Source: Punica granatum (Eukaryota; Streptophyta; Magnoliopsida; Myrtales; Lythraceae). Taken from it: a stretch of 64,000 bases of DNA. Location: NCBI RefSeq assembly GCF_007655135.1, contig NC_045130.1, positions 6,944,001-7,008,000 of the forward strand. Direction: 5' to 3'. This document shows, piece by piece, positions 11,879-25,805 of the stretch. Numbering within the stretch: the first letter of the stretch is position 1; each line of letters opens with the position of its first letter. Under the pieces are notes generated by a model, which saw nothing but the letters and a program-made list of their open reading frames with translations, did not search any database and was not told the DNA's origin. The translations under genes and the position numbers were made by a program.

Positions 11879-14178
11879 TCATATCTCGGAATACAATCGG
11901 ACAAGGCGTAAGGAGTCGAACGAGGTGTTCAAGCGCCACTCGCGTTGCTTCTTGCTGAGGGGTCTCCCTTTACCTGCCTTCTCTCTGTTCACCCTGACAT
12001 CGGCTAAGCCCCAGGTGCAAGATCTCGCATCTATGTCGAAAGAGATGAGTCTAAAGATACCATCACTTTCTGAAGGAGATACGCCTTCAGATACTTCACT
12101 GGTATATTTTACGAACATCGGCCGTTCCTTGAATCGGTCGAGATCATATGGGACCCGAACAACTCTTTCAACCCCGGGAGATGATACCTGACAGAGAGAG
12201 AGGGAGAGGGGAATTCACAAATTCAATTTCCTCGAGCCAATTAACTAAGCACTTGGAACATAGAATTCCTGCAAATTCACCAGTATATCACACACTTTCA
12301 CTGAATCCTGAAGGGCCTTTATTAAATTTCGGTTCTTGTGTTTCTAATCCAAATGAAGACGCAGTTAAGCATAGGACCGAAATAACTGATCATTGAGTCA
12401 CTCCAAAAAGGAAGAGGCATGAGGAGTCATTCATTGCACGTATAATTACCTCCAAGGATAATTTCCCCGGTACAGACTTGGCAAGCTCAGCTTCATCAAG
12501 ACGAGTCCTGTAGGACAAAGAAAATGCTTCAATATCTTCCATACTGGGAGAACCAGACCTGCAACATTGTCGTTACGAGTTCAAATTAGTTTGTGCATCA
12601 TTGATTACTTCTACGAGAGCAGATTATTCATATAGTCGCCTCCCATCTCAAAGTGTAACAAACTACTTAAAAATGGAGCCACAGTGGTTTCATAAAAAGA
12701 TAGATTTTTTCAAAGGGGCTCACTTGTTGGAAAGAGTCTCTATTCGGACTTGAATAGTGGAATTGGACAGTGTTTTGAACGCATATATTTGGAGTTCGCC
12801 ATCGAATGACTGAGTAACCTCTTCGGCTATCGCCAATGCTTCCTTGTCCCACCATGTCCCTGCAAGAGAGATTCCGCCTCCTCCTGCTCCATCTCCGACC
12901 TTTTTCCGCAATATCCCAAACCAAACAGCATTCACTTTTCAGCAGATTTGAAAATAGCATTCTGAAGAATCAAATACTTGAAAGTATTTAAAGATCACAA
13001 CTCACATAAAGAGTATCATCTTCGGGAAACTCATCCTCGAAATTGTCATCCTCATCTCCATCGAATTCCTCTGCAGGTTAGATGTACCGCCCTCAGTTTA
13101 ACATAATAAATAGCAAAGGCCCCCGGACTCATTCCAATGCTGAACTTAGGAATCATTGCAGAAAGTCATATGGAACCAATAAGAAGTAGAACCAGTATAT
13201 CTAAAACTTGAACCGACAAATACCCAAATGTGTGTTGAGTCTGGTTTTCAGGTCATCGGGTATACCAGTAACAGCCCCATTCCAACTGCCATAACTACAA
13301 ATCGTGTTAAATTAGTTCTATTCTTGCACTCTCAACAGTGCCTTTGATCAGACGACTTGGACTATTGACACTAAAACCCTGTTTGGTACAACAGGATGGC
13401 ATTGTCGGAGATGGAGAATCCAACAGTTTTATATGTCGGTTCCTTTTCCAGTGCATCTCACCAAACACGAGCACGGGGAATCAACTTATCGGGAACACTA
13501 TGGAAGCAATGACATTAACTCCCAACGCTCTCATATATATCCAGAAAACACGGGCCAAAAGTCACAGCATCTTATTTCCAGAGCATGAGAAATTCATTAA
13601 GTACTAGACAAAATCATTACGTAACTGCCTGTTCGTCAAATTAAAAGCTATGCTACCGAACTGCTCGGCAATGCAATGTACATCAAGAAATTCCAGAGCA
13701 ACACCGGAATCTTGACTCGGCGAGGAATCACGCAAACCAGAATTATGAACAGAAACACAAATACAATATAGCTAACATACCAAGCTGGAACCTTTGCTTT
13801 AGTGGCATTATCGCGAATGACGAAGAGGGGACCCAACCCAACCCAAGTACGCACAAAGGGACTATAAAACACAATTCAGAGTCCATTTCTCATCATCCAA
13901 ACAGAGAGGTTCAACTCACCGTCATCAAAGTCCCCAAGAAGGAGCTCTTCCTCCTCATCCTCTTCCTCATCGACCGACCTTATTTCTTCGATAATTGTGG
14001 GCTTGAGAACCGGCTCCGACCTCGAGTTCTTCTTCTTGGCATGAACAGAGAGCCGCCGGAGGCTAACGCTGTGAGATGAGGAGGCCGAGAGAGGGAGGAA
14101 GAACTCATGGGCCCGGCTAGAAGGAGAGCATGGGGCACTGATCCTTAGGATCGGCTTCGGAAAAGCTGTCGAGGCCAT
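11879..14178 (-). CDS. Plastid-targeted RimP/UPF0090-like ribosome maturation protein
   Basis: Five exons: 14178-13920, 13070-13006, 12899-12724, 12558-12450 and 12187-11879, 918 bases, 305 residues, all junctions in phase. I chose the ATG giving MASTAFPKPILRISAPC; the frame upstream has only a TTG. Residues 1 to about 50 are rich in Ser/Arg with few acids, a typical chloroplast transit peptide. An acidic linker follows (about residues 70-110). The conserved part resembles bacterial RimP: the N-terminal segment with LDEAELAKSVPG, then the hallmark LEVSSPGVERVV, then a C-terminal SH3-like region. Family knowledge: RimP helps mature the 30S subunit, so a role in plastid 30S assembly is inferred. 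The long second intron (13071-13919) holds no obvious insert. Confidence 0.88.
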
Positions 14179-14704
14179 CAATGGAGGAGCTTCAAGAAGC
14201 TGCAACGGAAGGTTGAAGATAAACCCAGCAGCAGAGGTTTATGTTCGGTATAGTTCAGGCCTGGGCATGGAGGTAAAATTCCAATTTCCCCCCTAAAGTT
14301 TTCCCACCTTTCATTTCGGCCCTGATTATGGAAAACTATGAGAATTTTGGATTTGGGGAAAGCCTGTGCTCGACTACGATTGGTTTGAAGTATCGCTCTT
14401 ACCTTCTTTATCCAAATCTCGAGCTGATCAAGAGTGGTCGAATTGGAAAAGTTTGACGCGTAATTCAACTCATTACGTCTCAGTCAATTAAGGAGCATCA
14501 TACATTCCAGAATCTTTAAACAGGTGTAGAATCAAGTCGGACTCAATATGAAGAAGCTTTCGGACCGGGTTAATCACTCAAATTATGTATGCAATATGCT
14601 TGTATAGTACAGAAAGTTCGACCATTGTAACTGCCAAATAATGAATCGAAATAAATGTCACCTACATTTGAAGAAGTATGAGAGATGTATGATAACCTAT
14701 GATG
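14179..14704. other. Short spacer between two minus-strand genes
   Basis: Contains the upstream region of the RimP-like gene and the 3' end of the GUX gene. There is no clear TATA box, and nothing else is recognisable. Confidence 0.5.
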
Positions 14705-17073
14705 TCACAAAGATGGGAGAGAAGCGGAGCCAAGCTTTAGTGGTGGAGGGACAGTAGTTGTCGAGTTATCGGTCCAGTTCTTCTCACCCCAGTGCCACAG
14801 CATACTTTCCCAGAAGCAGAAATCCTCCAAACATGTCTTTAACCGCTTGTCCTTGATCTTTATCTTCCAGTGACCGTCTGTGTAGATCGCCTTCTCAGCC
14901 TGCCTCCGGTCCCACTCCAGAGCCGCCTTCTGCTTCGACCGGAGCAAGCAGAACTTGTGCAGGTTCTTGGGCATTGCATCGTGGACCTTCCACCACCTCT
15001 TGTGGGCAACGTCACTCGCAAACTCTTGTAGTATGTCCACGTTCCAGTTACAGTCGTAGTCCCTGAAACAGAGCCAGGGTTTGTTCCCAAGGTAGTGGAG
15101 GACATAGAGGATTGGTGGATCCGCGCCGAAGAGGCGGGTCTTCATTGCCTTCTTCTCAGGCTCATCCCCTTCCCAGAAGTGTTTCAAGAAGTTCATGTGT
15201 TTAGGGATCCGGTGCCACCACGTGAATACCTCGTTTAGGTACCCCTGATCACCTCCATTGTAGGACTCAATCTCGTTGATGTGGTCCATGAGGAGCTGGA
15301 ATGTGCAGTTTGAGGGCTCAACCACCATTACACCAGAATTGAAGAGAGTAGCATTATTTCCTGTTGCAGAAATTTCCGGCATCTCAAAGAGGAAATCAAT
15401 GTTTCTCAATATGAGCATGTCAGCATCAATGAAGATTATCTTGTCATAATCCGTCAACTGCCAGAGACGGAACTTGCTGTAGTTCCATTCATTATAAGCA
15501 TCAGGTTCAGCCTTAGGATTCCTGATCCTCGTAATTGTGTGAATTTTCCAACCTGCAGCTTCTAATCCTCCTCTGTGATAGTCCGTGATCGATTCATCGA
15601 CGAGTATCACGAGGTCCCGAGTTGAACCTGCCATGCGGATACTCTGAGCTGCAGCGATTGCCCCACAAACATAGAAGTGAGCAGAGTGAAGGATCGTTGC
15701 ATAAGCTTCTCGGCTGGCCCTCTCCGAATGGAAGTTCTCTGTTATGATATAAAGAACAATATCATTTTCACTTCATTTTCATTGTAACAAGTGATTCATA
15801 TTGCCATCATTATATATAACATCCCGGACCCCATCGTGCAGAGTCTTATACCTGTTTTCAGACCCTCATGTTTCTTTCTTCTTCTTTTTTACCCCAAAAA
15901 TAACGCAATAATTAAGAGTAGAACCACTGTGTTAACCTGTTACGCCCCTATTACTATCCTGATAGGCTGTGAATTTTTAAAGAGCATTTCATTGTAGGCA
16001 GTTTGAAGCATAGAAGCTAATATGACAGTAAAGATCTTGGCTTATGTGATAGAAGAGAAGGCAAAGAAACAGATTTGTAGCTGACCTTTAGCCTTAAGAG
16101 GCACAGTAAGTTCACATGATCCCACCGGAAGTCGGACCTTTTCTCTCAGTTTGTTCAGGTTCGGCTCATATAGCCAAACATTTCCTTCGTGTATAAGCAG
16201 TTCTTTGCAAGTGAACAGATTTGGGATTGGAAAGCACTCTGTCACAAAGAGTACACGGACTGGATGATAGCTCTTTGCAGAGGCAGCAAGCCCACCTGCT
16301 GCAAGCTGCAAGTGCAAACGAGCCACATCTCTTGACCACTTTCCTGACTCATTACATGGAAGCTTGACAGCAAGGAGATCAATCCTCGGTTTTCCTGGAA
16401 CTTGAAGCTTAGGTAAAGAGGGACAAGTGGGAACCTCAAAGTCTTCTTCCTCATCTATCCACTCAGGATAAAGTGATTCCCAGGTTACATTTTCTGCCAC
16501 AGGGTCCAAATGCAAAGTGACGTGTTCAGCATCGGGAATCAGCTGCTTCCACAGTTCAATTTCATCCTCTTTAAAGTTCAACAGACCAATTCCTTTATAG
16601 TCATCTCTGTCAGTCAGCTTCTCAATAGCAGTTGAGATTTGGTCCCAGTTGATGTTGAGGGAAGATATATAACGAGGATCTGGAACATTATGCTCTCTCG
16701 TCCATCTCTCCATGAAACTGTGCCTGCACGAAATATCCATAAGGACTTTTTGAACTGAATAGAAAAGAAATGATTTCGCTAAATTAGAAGATAGAAGAGA
16801 AATGAAAAAAGATGAAGCTCTTCGGACAGAATTGGAAAACACTGCCAAAGTAAAGCAAGAGAAAAGAACTTACCGAGATGCAGAATTGGAGAGATCTGTA
16901 TTGTAAATTGCTGGAGATCGGTAAAGGGTCAGAAAAGTTCCCAGTAAAATGATGACAAGCACAATTTTTAAGGTTGGTATCTTGCAGTTGAAATTCCTTC
17001 CTAGGATGGGAAAGCGGAGAGCCTTTTCAACATCTTTGAAATATCTACTCCTTTGGGACCTTCTTTTGTTCAT
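14705..17073 (-). CDS. GUX3: GT8 xylan alpha-glucuronosyltransferase (GUX/PGSIP family)
   Basis: Three coding exons: 17073-16874, 16723-16086 and 15738-14705, 1872 bases, 623 residues, near the family's usual length. The N-terminus is basic, followed by one membrane anchor (about residues 35-52, TLKIVLVIILLGTFLTLY), giving a type II Golgi topology. The GT8 catalytic domain starts near residue 290 and carries the metal-binding DxD motif as D384-A-D386 in IFIDADM. It also has the GDQGYLNEVF and HYLGNKPWLCFRDYDCNW segments typical of plant glycogenin-like proteins. Family knowledge: GUX enzymes add glucuronic acid from UDP-GlcA to xylan. The GUX3 assignment rests partly on neighbourhood with VPS45 and the UPF0090 gene. 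A probable 5' UTR intron acceptor (TTACAG) lies about 10 bases upstream of the ATG. Confidence 0.9.
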
Positions 17074-20000
17074 TTCTTCACTGTAACAAATACATAATTA
17101 TAAACCATGTTAAGCGAAAGCTAAAGATGAGGCTTAAACTAGAAGAAAGAAGTGGTTGCTGATAAATTGCAAAATGAAGAATAATATAGACATCCCTTTG
17201 AGAAGTTAATAAACATGTATTTGGCCCTACAATTTAACATTCAAGTATCATTTTCAAAGCAGAAGTGTTATCCCCATGGAGCAGATAAGAAAAAAATGAA
17301 TAAGAAAAATAAACCAGGAAAGCATCAATTTGGTGCAGTCTTACATTCTATTTTGCAGAATAATTTCGAAAAGTACAATTTCAAGCTGGCATTGTTCTCT
17401 AACCCGGTATATAACCTCTTATATGATGGCAGAACTCAAGGACCTTACAACAAAAAGAGAATAATCTTGAAGGGGAGTATAGTTCATCGGCTATGCCAAG
17501 AGAAGCAAAAGAGTTGATACAAAGTGTTTTCATGTTCGTATGCTAATCAGCTGCTACTCTAACCTCCATTCTCAGATCATTCTAATCAGATATAACATCT
17601 AACTACTGCTGTAGCCTCCTCTGAGAAGGAAAAGAATCTACTTTGCCCCTTGTCTAACTTTAGTGCCAGTACAGAAGATCATAACTCTGAAACGTAACAA
17701 ATAACATGAAAAGGAACACAGTGGTTTTCTGCCCAGCAGTTGCTTTCATGAGACTCATGATCATGTATCTTGCTGACCATATTGGTTTCCTAAAATAGCT
17801 ACTTTTAGATCGATAAAACTCGGGAATGGTGAACTAATGGGGCGGCGAAACCCGAGATCCCAACCACCGAGTCCTCAAATCAAGCCTATGGGAGTTCTCA
17901 TTTTGCCAATTCAATGGTTGAACTTAAGCGACCTGATGAAGACTTCAAAATTTCCAACCAACACTTCACTCATTACGCTACACTAAGCCTACCAAGCTGT
18001 GAACTGACAGATTACTCATGCAGCAGAGATCAAGATGCTGTCTTCTCAAATCGACCAGAATTCACCAATAGCAAAGGAAGAAGCAGTGAACTACAGAGAG
18101 AGACTCACTTAGATGAAGCAGACAATCGGAGCCGAGGCTCGACGGGGCTCAGCGAGGCTCCTCTCATCGCCGATCAGTCTCGCCGGCTGACAGGTTCACA
18201 CCGAGGTCATCACCTGACCAAATCAAAACCTCAGAAATCAGCATTTCACGATCACGGTCAGAACAAGCAAAGGTGATTCATTTTTCCAACCAAATTCTGA
18301 ACTGAAGCTTCACTCACTGTCCAAAACAAAATCGACTAACTTGCAAGCCCATCAGGGAGAAAGAGGAGATGGAAACCGGAGAATACGCGGGATCTGCCGG
18401 GAGGGCGTAGACAGCAATCCGTGTATATGGACGAGGTCAAAGACAGTCAAACGTCAATGCCAAATCAAAAGGAAGCTCAAGAAGGTTTTGGCAATCCTGT
18501 TAGGCTTGTATTGAGTCTTGCTCTGATTGTTTCTTTGGCTGGCTTCTCTGCTGCAAGTAAGCTTCACTGCTTGTTCACAGCCATGGGGGAGGAAGAAGAA
18601 GAAGAAGCGGCCAATTTCTGTTTTTTCCGATTATGTCCCTGTAAGAAGAAGGAAATGATCGTCACTTGCTGCGTTGACTGAATGCTCTTTTTTTTTTTTT
18701 TTTTTTTTTACATCATGGTTTTCGGAATCGCAACGGTTCATAACAATGCAGTTAAAGCCGGGTCAGTCTATATTGTAAAACCCTGCATGAATTTTCTCCA
18801 TTCATATACTCAAATTCAAGAGTTATAGTTAGGGCCTTAGGAAAGAAACCATCTTATGCTTCTACATTTTTTGCCTCGCGTGCATGTATAATCCGTAACT
18901 ATTGTGGTATGTTACTCGTGCGATTCACGCTCATTCACTCGCGGTTGTGATCTAGAACAAGGTGGTATTTCATTGCGTCACATTTAAAAAGATATAATCA
19001 CCTAAGAATTTTTCATACACGGGAACCAGTAATGCTGCAGCAATTATCTCGGTACGGATGTTTATTACACGATACAAAGAGTAATCAATATAGGAATTTC
19101 TATTTTTTGATTGCCATTTTGGATCAACCAGCTGATCATGTAATAGTGATTGCTGGTCCAATGTAATGTTTTTAATCAAGGAACTAGTCAATGAGAGGAA
19201 TCCTACCTGCTCTGTTTTGTCAAAAGCTCAATTCTATTACAATACAAAAGAGAATCCAAGGAATTGTATTTCCACTTATTAAAAAAATATGGAACTATAA
19301 ATCAATAAGTTTACTTAAATAACAATAATAATTTAAAAAGTCGTTTTATGTATGTATGATTTCTGTAATCTTTGAATTCATCCTACATGCCCTCCTTGTC
19401 AATATAAGGACCCTCGGACTTTCCTCTTTCGCACGGCGATCAAAAAAATTATGAGCAATTGTTTCATGATGTCTTTGTCTCTCTTAACTGAAAACATTAA
19501 CAATAACAAAACCCAAAAATGAATGGGACATAAATCAGATATGTAATACGCCCAATTATTCAACCAGAATAATAATAATAATGATAATAATAATAATTTT
19601 AATAAATCCCCAACTGATCATGTGACAATGGATCAAAAATTCCCATCCATTACATAAATAAATAAACCCACAAAACTACCATAATAATGTACCAACCAAC
19701 TAACTCTGGATATTTTAAATTTACCCATATGCTGACTCTGGGGATGACAATTAATATATTATGATGGTGGCATTATATGATCTCCAAAACAGGAATAACT
19801 GTAAAATTAATTATTATTGAAAGACTTACAATATTCTTTTCCTTAAAAAAAAAAGTAAAACTTTGTTATTGTATTAATTATAATTATATGATGTATAAAT
19901 TGTAATGCAAAACCAGGCGGTAATTCTCTTTGTAGTAGGTATTAAAGAAAAAAAGGGCATAACTAATCACGTAAACACTTCTTACCTCTATGAATCGTGA

Positions 20001-20470
20001 TTCGTTGTCCTTATACTCGTTCAACTGTTGTTATTCGATAAAAACAAAATTTCCGCGGGAGCTGTTGTAGCGTCAGTGACCTACCACAACCTTCTCCAGC
20101 TAATCATCGTCTCGTCTCGGGTTTAGTTGTTCTAGTCAAAGATTGGAAAATGAAGATTAAACTGATTAAGCTTATACCCTCTTCAATCTGATTAATGATA
20201 GTACCAATCAGCCAACTTTGGACGGGGTCTATAGATGGCCATGGGCCTGCAGTAATGGGCTTCCCGAAATGTCAGCCCAGCCCATTTTTCCCGAGCTCCG
20301 ACGTCAGCTCCCGTTGCTCGGATTGTCCGAGATCTGAGAAACTTCCAACGAAAACAGTTGAAGAAGAAGAAGGAGAAGAAAAAGGGGAAGGAGAAGCAGC
20401 AGCTGATCGGCGATCACAGCCCTCGGTCGGAGTCGGTATCGTTGCTGATTCGTCAAGGAGTCTCGCGAGG
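17074..20470. other. Bidirectional promoter region between GUX and VPS45 genes
   Basis: About 3.4 kb between divergent genes. The left part probably holds 5' UTR exon(s) of the GUX gene. A T-run lies at about 18690-18712 and AAT microsatellite stretches near 19569-19600. The part from about 20300 to 20470 becomes GC-rich and GAAGAA-rich, typical of the VPS45 5' UTR. I see no independent gene. Confidence 0.55.
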
Positions 20471-23400
20471 ATGGTTCTGGTGTCCGCCGCGCGGGATTAC
20501 ATCAGCCGGATGTTGCAGGACATCTCGGGCATGAAGGTTCTCGTTCTCGATTCCCAAACGGTAATGACCTCACAAGCTAGCATCGTTGAAATTTGGGTTT
20601 TAGTTAAAATATTTCGTCCAGGAATTGGCTGAGTCTAGGATCATGATAAATTCGATGACAGTGATCACCAGCCACAGCTGTGCCCCTGCAATTGCATTGG
20701 CACGGAGATGTTGTCCTTCGATTCTGCCGCATTGATGTCACGATAGGGTTATAGGGTGTTGGAGCTTTGAGTTTAATATGATTAGAGATAAGAGATGGAA
20801 GTGAAATTATGTATTGAGAAATGGCAGAACTTTTTTTTTTTTTTTGGGGGGGGGGGGGGGGGGGTTGGGAATTGCGCTGATGCGGTGTGCTCAGTGCTTA
20901 GCTGTAGGAAATCGAATCTTGCCGGAAAAACGCATTTTTTCGAGTTGTAGTGCGTACCTGTGAGTTCAAGGAGCTGCAATTGCATGGTAGGAATTGTTTG
21001 ATGGGTATACTGATTTGCAGGTGAGTGTTGTTAGTGTTGCATATTCGCAGTCAGAGCTTCTGAAGAAAGAGGTCTTCCTGGTGGAGTTTGTTGATTCTAT
21101 TTCCAAGTCAAAAGAATCGATGTCACATCTCAAAGCAATTTATTTTCTTCGCCCTACATCAGAAAATATTCAGCATCTGCGGCGGCAGCTTGCTAGTCCT
21201 AGGTTCGGAGAGTATCATCTTTGTAAGTTTTTCAAATTCAAAGACATTTAGTTTTGAGTTCGGCTAGAATCTTGAAGCGAGATAATTGATCATGAGTTAC
21301 TGATGAGATTTTTCCCCACGCTCTATGATACTGTCTTGTAGTTTTCTCGAACATATTGAAGGATACCCAAATTCATATTTTAGCTGATTCAGATGAACAT
21401 GAAGTTGTTCAGCAAGTTCAGGTAATCTTCATTTTCATATCATTTTACTTTGGAGGATAAGACTGTTTCAGTGGGCAGAGGCAAGACGAAGTTTAATTAG
21501 CCTAGAACTCTTCACTTGAGCTTCTAATTGTCTGGTGATACTTTTAGTGTGAGTGCCAAGATTTTAGTTGCTGATCTGGAATCCAGCATACTTAAAACAA
21601 GAGCATGAATGAGATTCGTTAAGCAGCTTTTGAAATTCTGAATAGGTCATAGATACTTGATTCTGACGTTATGTGTTTCTGAGTGATTAGTCTAGTTACA
21701 TTGTTAAATTAATTTGTCGCTTATACTTCCATCTTCTTCTTCTTTTTTTTCAATTTTTCGAGAGGGGTGATGTTTAATTTTTTTTTTTTGGCATGGATAA
21801 ACTTTTTCTTTCAATTTTTTTTTAATAAATTCTGAATAGGTCACATATACTTGGTTCTGACGTTGATGTGCATTCTGTCACATGATGCTGTACTAGCATG
21901 TTCAACTCAGTGGTGTTGATGCTATCTAGTCATCTTCATGTTTCAATCTAGCATCTGGATCCAACCACTGACTTGATATTGCAGGAGTTCTACGCAGACT
22001 TTGTTGCAGTTGACCCTTACCATTTCACACTGAATATTCCATCCAATCACATGTACATGCTTCCAGCAGTTGTGGATCCCCCAAGATTGCAGCAATTCTG
22101 TGACCGTGTTGTTGATGGTATTTCCGCCCTTTTTTTGGCCTTAAAGCGGAGACCTGTAATTCGGTATCAGAGGACCTCTGATGCAGCGAAAAGAATAGCA
22201 CACGAAGTTTCGGTAAGTCCAATTGTGACATTAATGAATATATTTGGTTTACAACGTATAGGTTTGTTTACTGTTTCCAGGATGATGGTGTATTGCCGAG
22301 CATACTGCAAGGAGACTCTTTATAGAGTTCTCTGTCCATCCATAAATATCTCATTTTCCTTCTGGTTTATGATTTTTATGTGTCCAGAAACTGATGTACC
22401 AGCAAGAAAGTGGGCTTTTCGACTTTAGACGCACAGAAGTTTCCCCCTTGCTTCTGATAGTTGATAGGAGGGATGATCCCGTGACTCCACTTCTGAATCA
22501 GTGGACTTATCAGGTAGGGATTGTTCTACTTTTTGGTGAGTGCCTACCGGTATGTTAGTGCCAGAACTAAAGTGGCAGCTAATAGTACACGTTTTGCAGG
22601 CAATGGTTCACGAACTGATAGGCATTCAAGATAACAAAGTTGACTTGCAAAGTTTTGGGAAGATTCCTAAAGATCAGCAGGTCAATATCTCTTCTGCTCC
22701 ACCATGATATTTACAACAGTAACATAATCTACATAGTTATGTATATCTGCTCTATTGTGTAAATAGGAAGTTGTACTGTCAGCAGAACAAGATGCCTTCT
22801 TCAAAGCCAACATGTATGAGAATTTTGGAGATATAGGGATAAATATTAAGTCGATGGTCGATGAATTTCAGCAATTGGCGAAAAGTAACCAAAACATCCA
22901 GACAATAGGTTTGTATGAAGTGCCATGAGAGATGAGCTGTTTTAGAGATATATGACCAGTGAAATTTATTGATAAAATATTCTGACATTTTGCAGAGGAT
23001 ATGGCCAAGTTTGTCGACAACTATCCTGAGTACAGGAAAATGCATGGCAACGTCTCGAAGCATGTTACTTTGGTCACTGAAATGAGCAAGATAGTTGAAG
23101 AGCGAAAGCTCATGTTAGTTTCTGAGACAGAACAGGAGTTGGCTTGCAATGGTGGCCAGGTGGCAGCCTTTGAGGTAAATTCTGTTGAAGGGTTTCTTAT
23201 ATTCTAATGGTGGCTTTGTGTACCTTAAAAGACCTAAGCCTATGTGAAGGCTCTCGGAAATGGTTTACTGGTATAGTAACTCATTAAGGCAGTTTAAGCT
23301 TCCAAACCTCCTCACACTTTTAATTTAAGATGCTCTGGACCATTTTGGGCTAAGATGCCATATCTGGTCATGATAAAAGTAATACTTATTGTAGTTCTAT

Positions 23401-25029
23401 TTATGCTTCTAACAACTTTCACTTTTATGGTTCATTTAGGCAGTGACTAATCTTCTCAACAATGAAAATGTATCTGATATCGACCGTTTACGCTTAGTCA
23501 TGTTGTACGCCTTGCGGTATGAGAAGGAGAGCCCTGTTCAATTGATGCAACTTTTCAACAAACTTGCGTCGCGATCTCCAAAATACAAGCCCGGGGTAAG
23601 TTTACCAAATTATCTTAGTTCATGTTGCATTTTTCTTTTTGCCCCATCGGAACCTTGCATTCATTTTTGTGCCTTGCACTTCTATGAGCTTTACATATCC
23701 GTCACAAAGATGCAAGTTCCAACCAGGATGATTATTTCTTGACTATTTTGTGAGAGGAGCAACTTCATTGGAAGAAAACAGATTTCATTCCATTTCTTTT
23801 ACTGATTTGCTTGATTTCTTCTTGTTTGAAGTTTGCTGTAATATTTTATAGATTCGTCAGTCTTATTGCATGCATTTTTGTGCCTTGCACTTCTATGAGC
23901 TTTACATATCCATCACAAAGATGCAAGTTCCAACTAAGATGATTATTTCTTGACTATTTTGTGAGAGGAGCAACTTCATTGGAAGAAAACAGATTTAATT
24001 CCATTTCTTTTGCTGATTTGCGTGATTTCTTCTTGTTTGAAGTTTGCTGTAATATTTTGTAGATTCATCAGTCTTTCTAATGATTAAATCGGGCAATAAT
24101 TATTGCTAAGTTGAATTGGAACCATGGATGCAGCTTGTTCAATTTTTGCTGAAGCAAGCTGGGGTTGATAAGCGAACTGGAGATCTTTTTGGAAATCGAG
24201 ATCTTCTAAACATTGCCCGCAACATGGCACGTGGCCTCAAGGTTGGTCAATTTTCATGGAGTTATTCTGTAACTTTTTTATTGGTTTAACTGCTCACCTG
24301 CTCATGATATGATCTTCTGCCTATACACAGGGGGTAGAGAATGTGTACACACAACACCAGCCTCTTTTGTTCCAGACTATGGAAAGCATTATAAAGGGTC
24401 GGTTGAGAGATGTAGACTATCCATTTGTTGGAAATCACTTTCAGCAGGGCAGGTTGTTCCCCTCTTGGTCTTTTATTATATATTGTAAAATAAGAAATAT
24501 GATTTGTGTATGAAAAGTTGGCAACCTCGTGAAATTAATGATTTCTCTCATACTCTGTTATTCTCTATAAATGCAGGCCGCAGGAGGTGATAATCTTTGT
24601 TGTGGGTGGGACAACTTACGAAGAGTCGAGATCTGTTGCTCTACAAAACGCCACCAATTCAGGAATTCGTTTCATCCTTGGAGGTTCAGTGCTGCTCAAT
24701 TCTAGGAGGTACTTTTCTTTCTTGATTTTTGATTCCCTTCTTGGGGTTTTTTATGCATGTTAAATTAACTAGATAGGAAAATCCAGCAGAACTGGACAGT
24801 GGAAGGAAAAGCAGTTCAGCTTAAAATGCATTTTGCTGCTCTGCTCCATTTTCCCCAAGCACCTCTCTTCTGATTTGTTATCTTATTGCCAGTTCTCGAG
24901 ATATGTTGATGGCATTTGGACTGTATAAATCTACTCTGCTGCTCAACGGGGGTTTGCTGAAAATGCAGGTTTATAAAAGATCTAGAAGAAGCTCAGAGGA
25001 TCGCTCGCTCTAGTTCAAGTGTAATTTGA
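20471..25029 (+). CDS. VPS45: Vacuolar protein sorting-associated protein 45 (Sec1/Munc18 family)
   Basis: Thirteen exons: 20471-20560, 21021-21222, 21342-21421, 21985-22212, 22388-22513, 22600-22680, 22767-22908, 22996-23174, 23440-23595, 24134-24241, 24331-24452, 24577-24708 and 24969-25029. They give 1707 bases and 568 residues, essentially the Arabidopsis VPS45 length. Conserved SM-family stretches are present from the N-terminus ([17 protein letters not shown]) through [26 protein letters not shown] to the C-terminal VVGGTTYEE and [13 protein letters not shown]. Family knowledge: VPS45 binds the SNARE SYP41/TLG2 and controls vesicle fusion at the trans-Golgi network on the way to the vacuole. 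All splice sites are GT-AG. The first exon ends at a gtaatg donor, and the second begins with GTGAGT, itself donor-like. Intron 9 contains a recent 211-bp tandem duplication. Confidence 0.96.
20833..20863 (+). repeat. Poly-T/poly-G compound tract in VPS45 intron 1
   Basis: A run of T directly followed by a run of about 18 G. Same compound type as at 58449-58474. Purely a homopolymer feature. Confidence 0.85.
23654..24076 (+). repeat. 211-bp tandem duplication in VPS45 intron 9
   Basis: The block beginning TTGCATTCATTTTTGTGCCT (23654) recurs 211 bases later, with about eight visible substitutions across the unit. The two copies abut. Both lie wholly within the intron between exons 23440-23595 and 24134-24241, so coding sequence is unaffected. 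Confidence 0.9.
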
Positions 25030-25592
25030 AGATCGAATGCCCATTTTGCTTCCCGAGACCGAGCGTATATCTTTTGTTTTTTGCAGCTTCTTGCCTTGTT
25101 GAGGTAGTTGCTGATATAATTGAGTTGTACACACAAATCATAGAGTAGTTCATGCACTGCGTAGCCAGACGAGAATCGAGGGGTCAGGATGCTCATTATT
25201 TGTGTGAATTAGGTGGAGCTCCGAGAAGTTACACGTGACGCATAAGCTGGCCATTCCCATTCTTTTTTGAAAGGCTGCCCTTAGCAGGGGGTATTTTTTT
25301 CTGGGTTATTCGATCTCGATGAACCTTGTTCATGTTGTAACAGTGATTTGCACGAATTGGAATTATATAGGTTAATGTTTGAACGTATAAGATCTGGTGA
25401 ATTTTTGTCCCCAATTTGTTTACGTTAGTAATTAAAATCATTGGACTGCAATTATAAGAAAGACCAATAAAACTCTGCAATAATATTAAGACTTGCGGGA
25501 CAAATACCGCCATGGTTCAGTGAGAACTAAAAAGAAAAAAGCAGCAGCAATAATTGACAGTAGTAGTGGAGAAGTCCATTTACGGGGTGGAA
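25030..25592. other. VPS45 3' UTR and spacer
   Basis: The 3' flank of VPS45, with no other recognisable feature. Sequence becomes repetitive to the right. Confidence 0.55.
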
Positions 25593-25805
25593 GCATGTTT
25601 GGTTCGCATGCTTAAACAGAGAATGGAATACATATTTCGTGCGGAATACTCATTTTGACGTTTGGTTCAAGGGAATGTGGAATAGCTATTCTGGGTCGGA
25701 ATAGTTATTCGGCTTGCATCAGGAATATGGGTGCCTCCCTCGAACGTCCGGAATGGTTAATCTCCATCCGGATTTTCTTCCCTTTATGCGTCTTCTTGAG
25801 CAGGG

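Noticed and set aside
13376..13480. TTTGGT-containing segments in the long RimP intron as a MITE
   Set aside because: The two ends do not form an inverted repeat beyond a few bases.
14178..14205. Longer N-terminus (MQLLEAPPL…) for the RimP-like protein
   Set aside because: The extended start is a TTG codon; the first ATG gives a normal transit peptide.
18421..18681. 86-codon plus-strand frame with a hydrophobic stretch and an EEEEE run
   Set aside because: No homology that I recognise; it lies in the probable upstream region of the GUX gene and includes simple GAA repeats.
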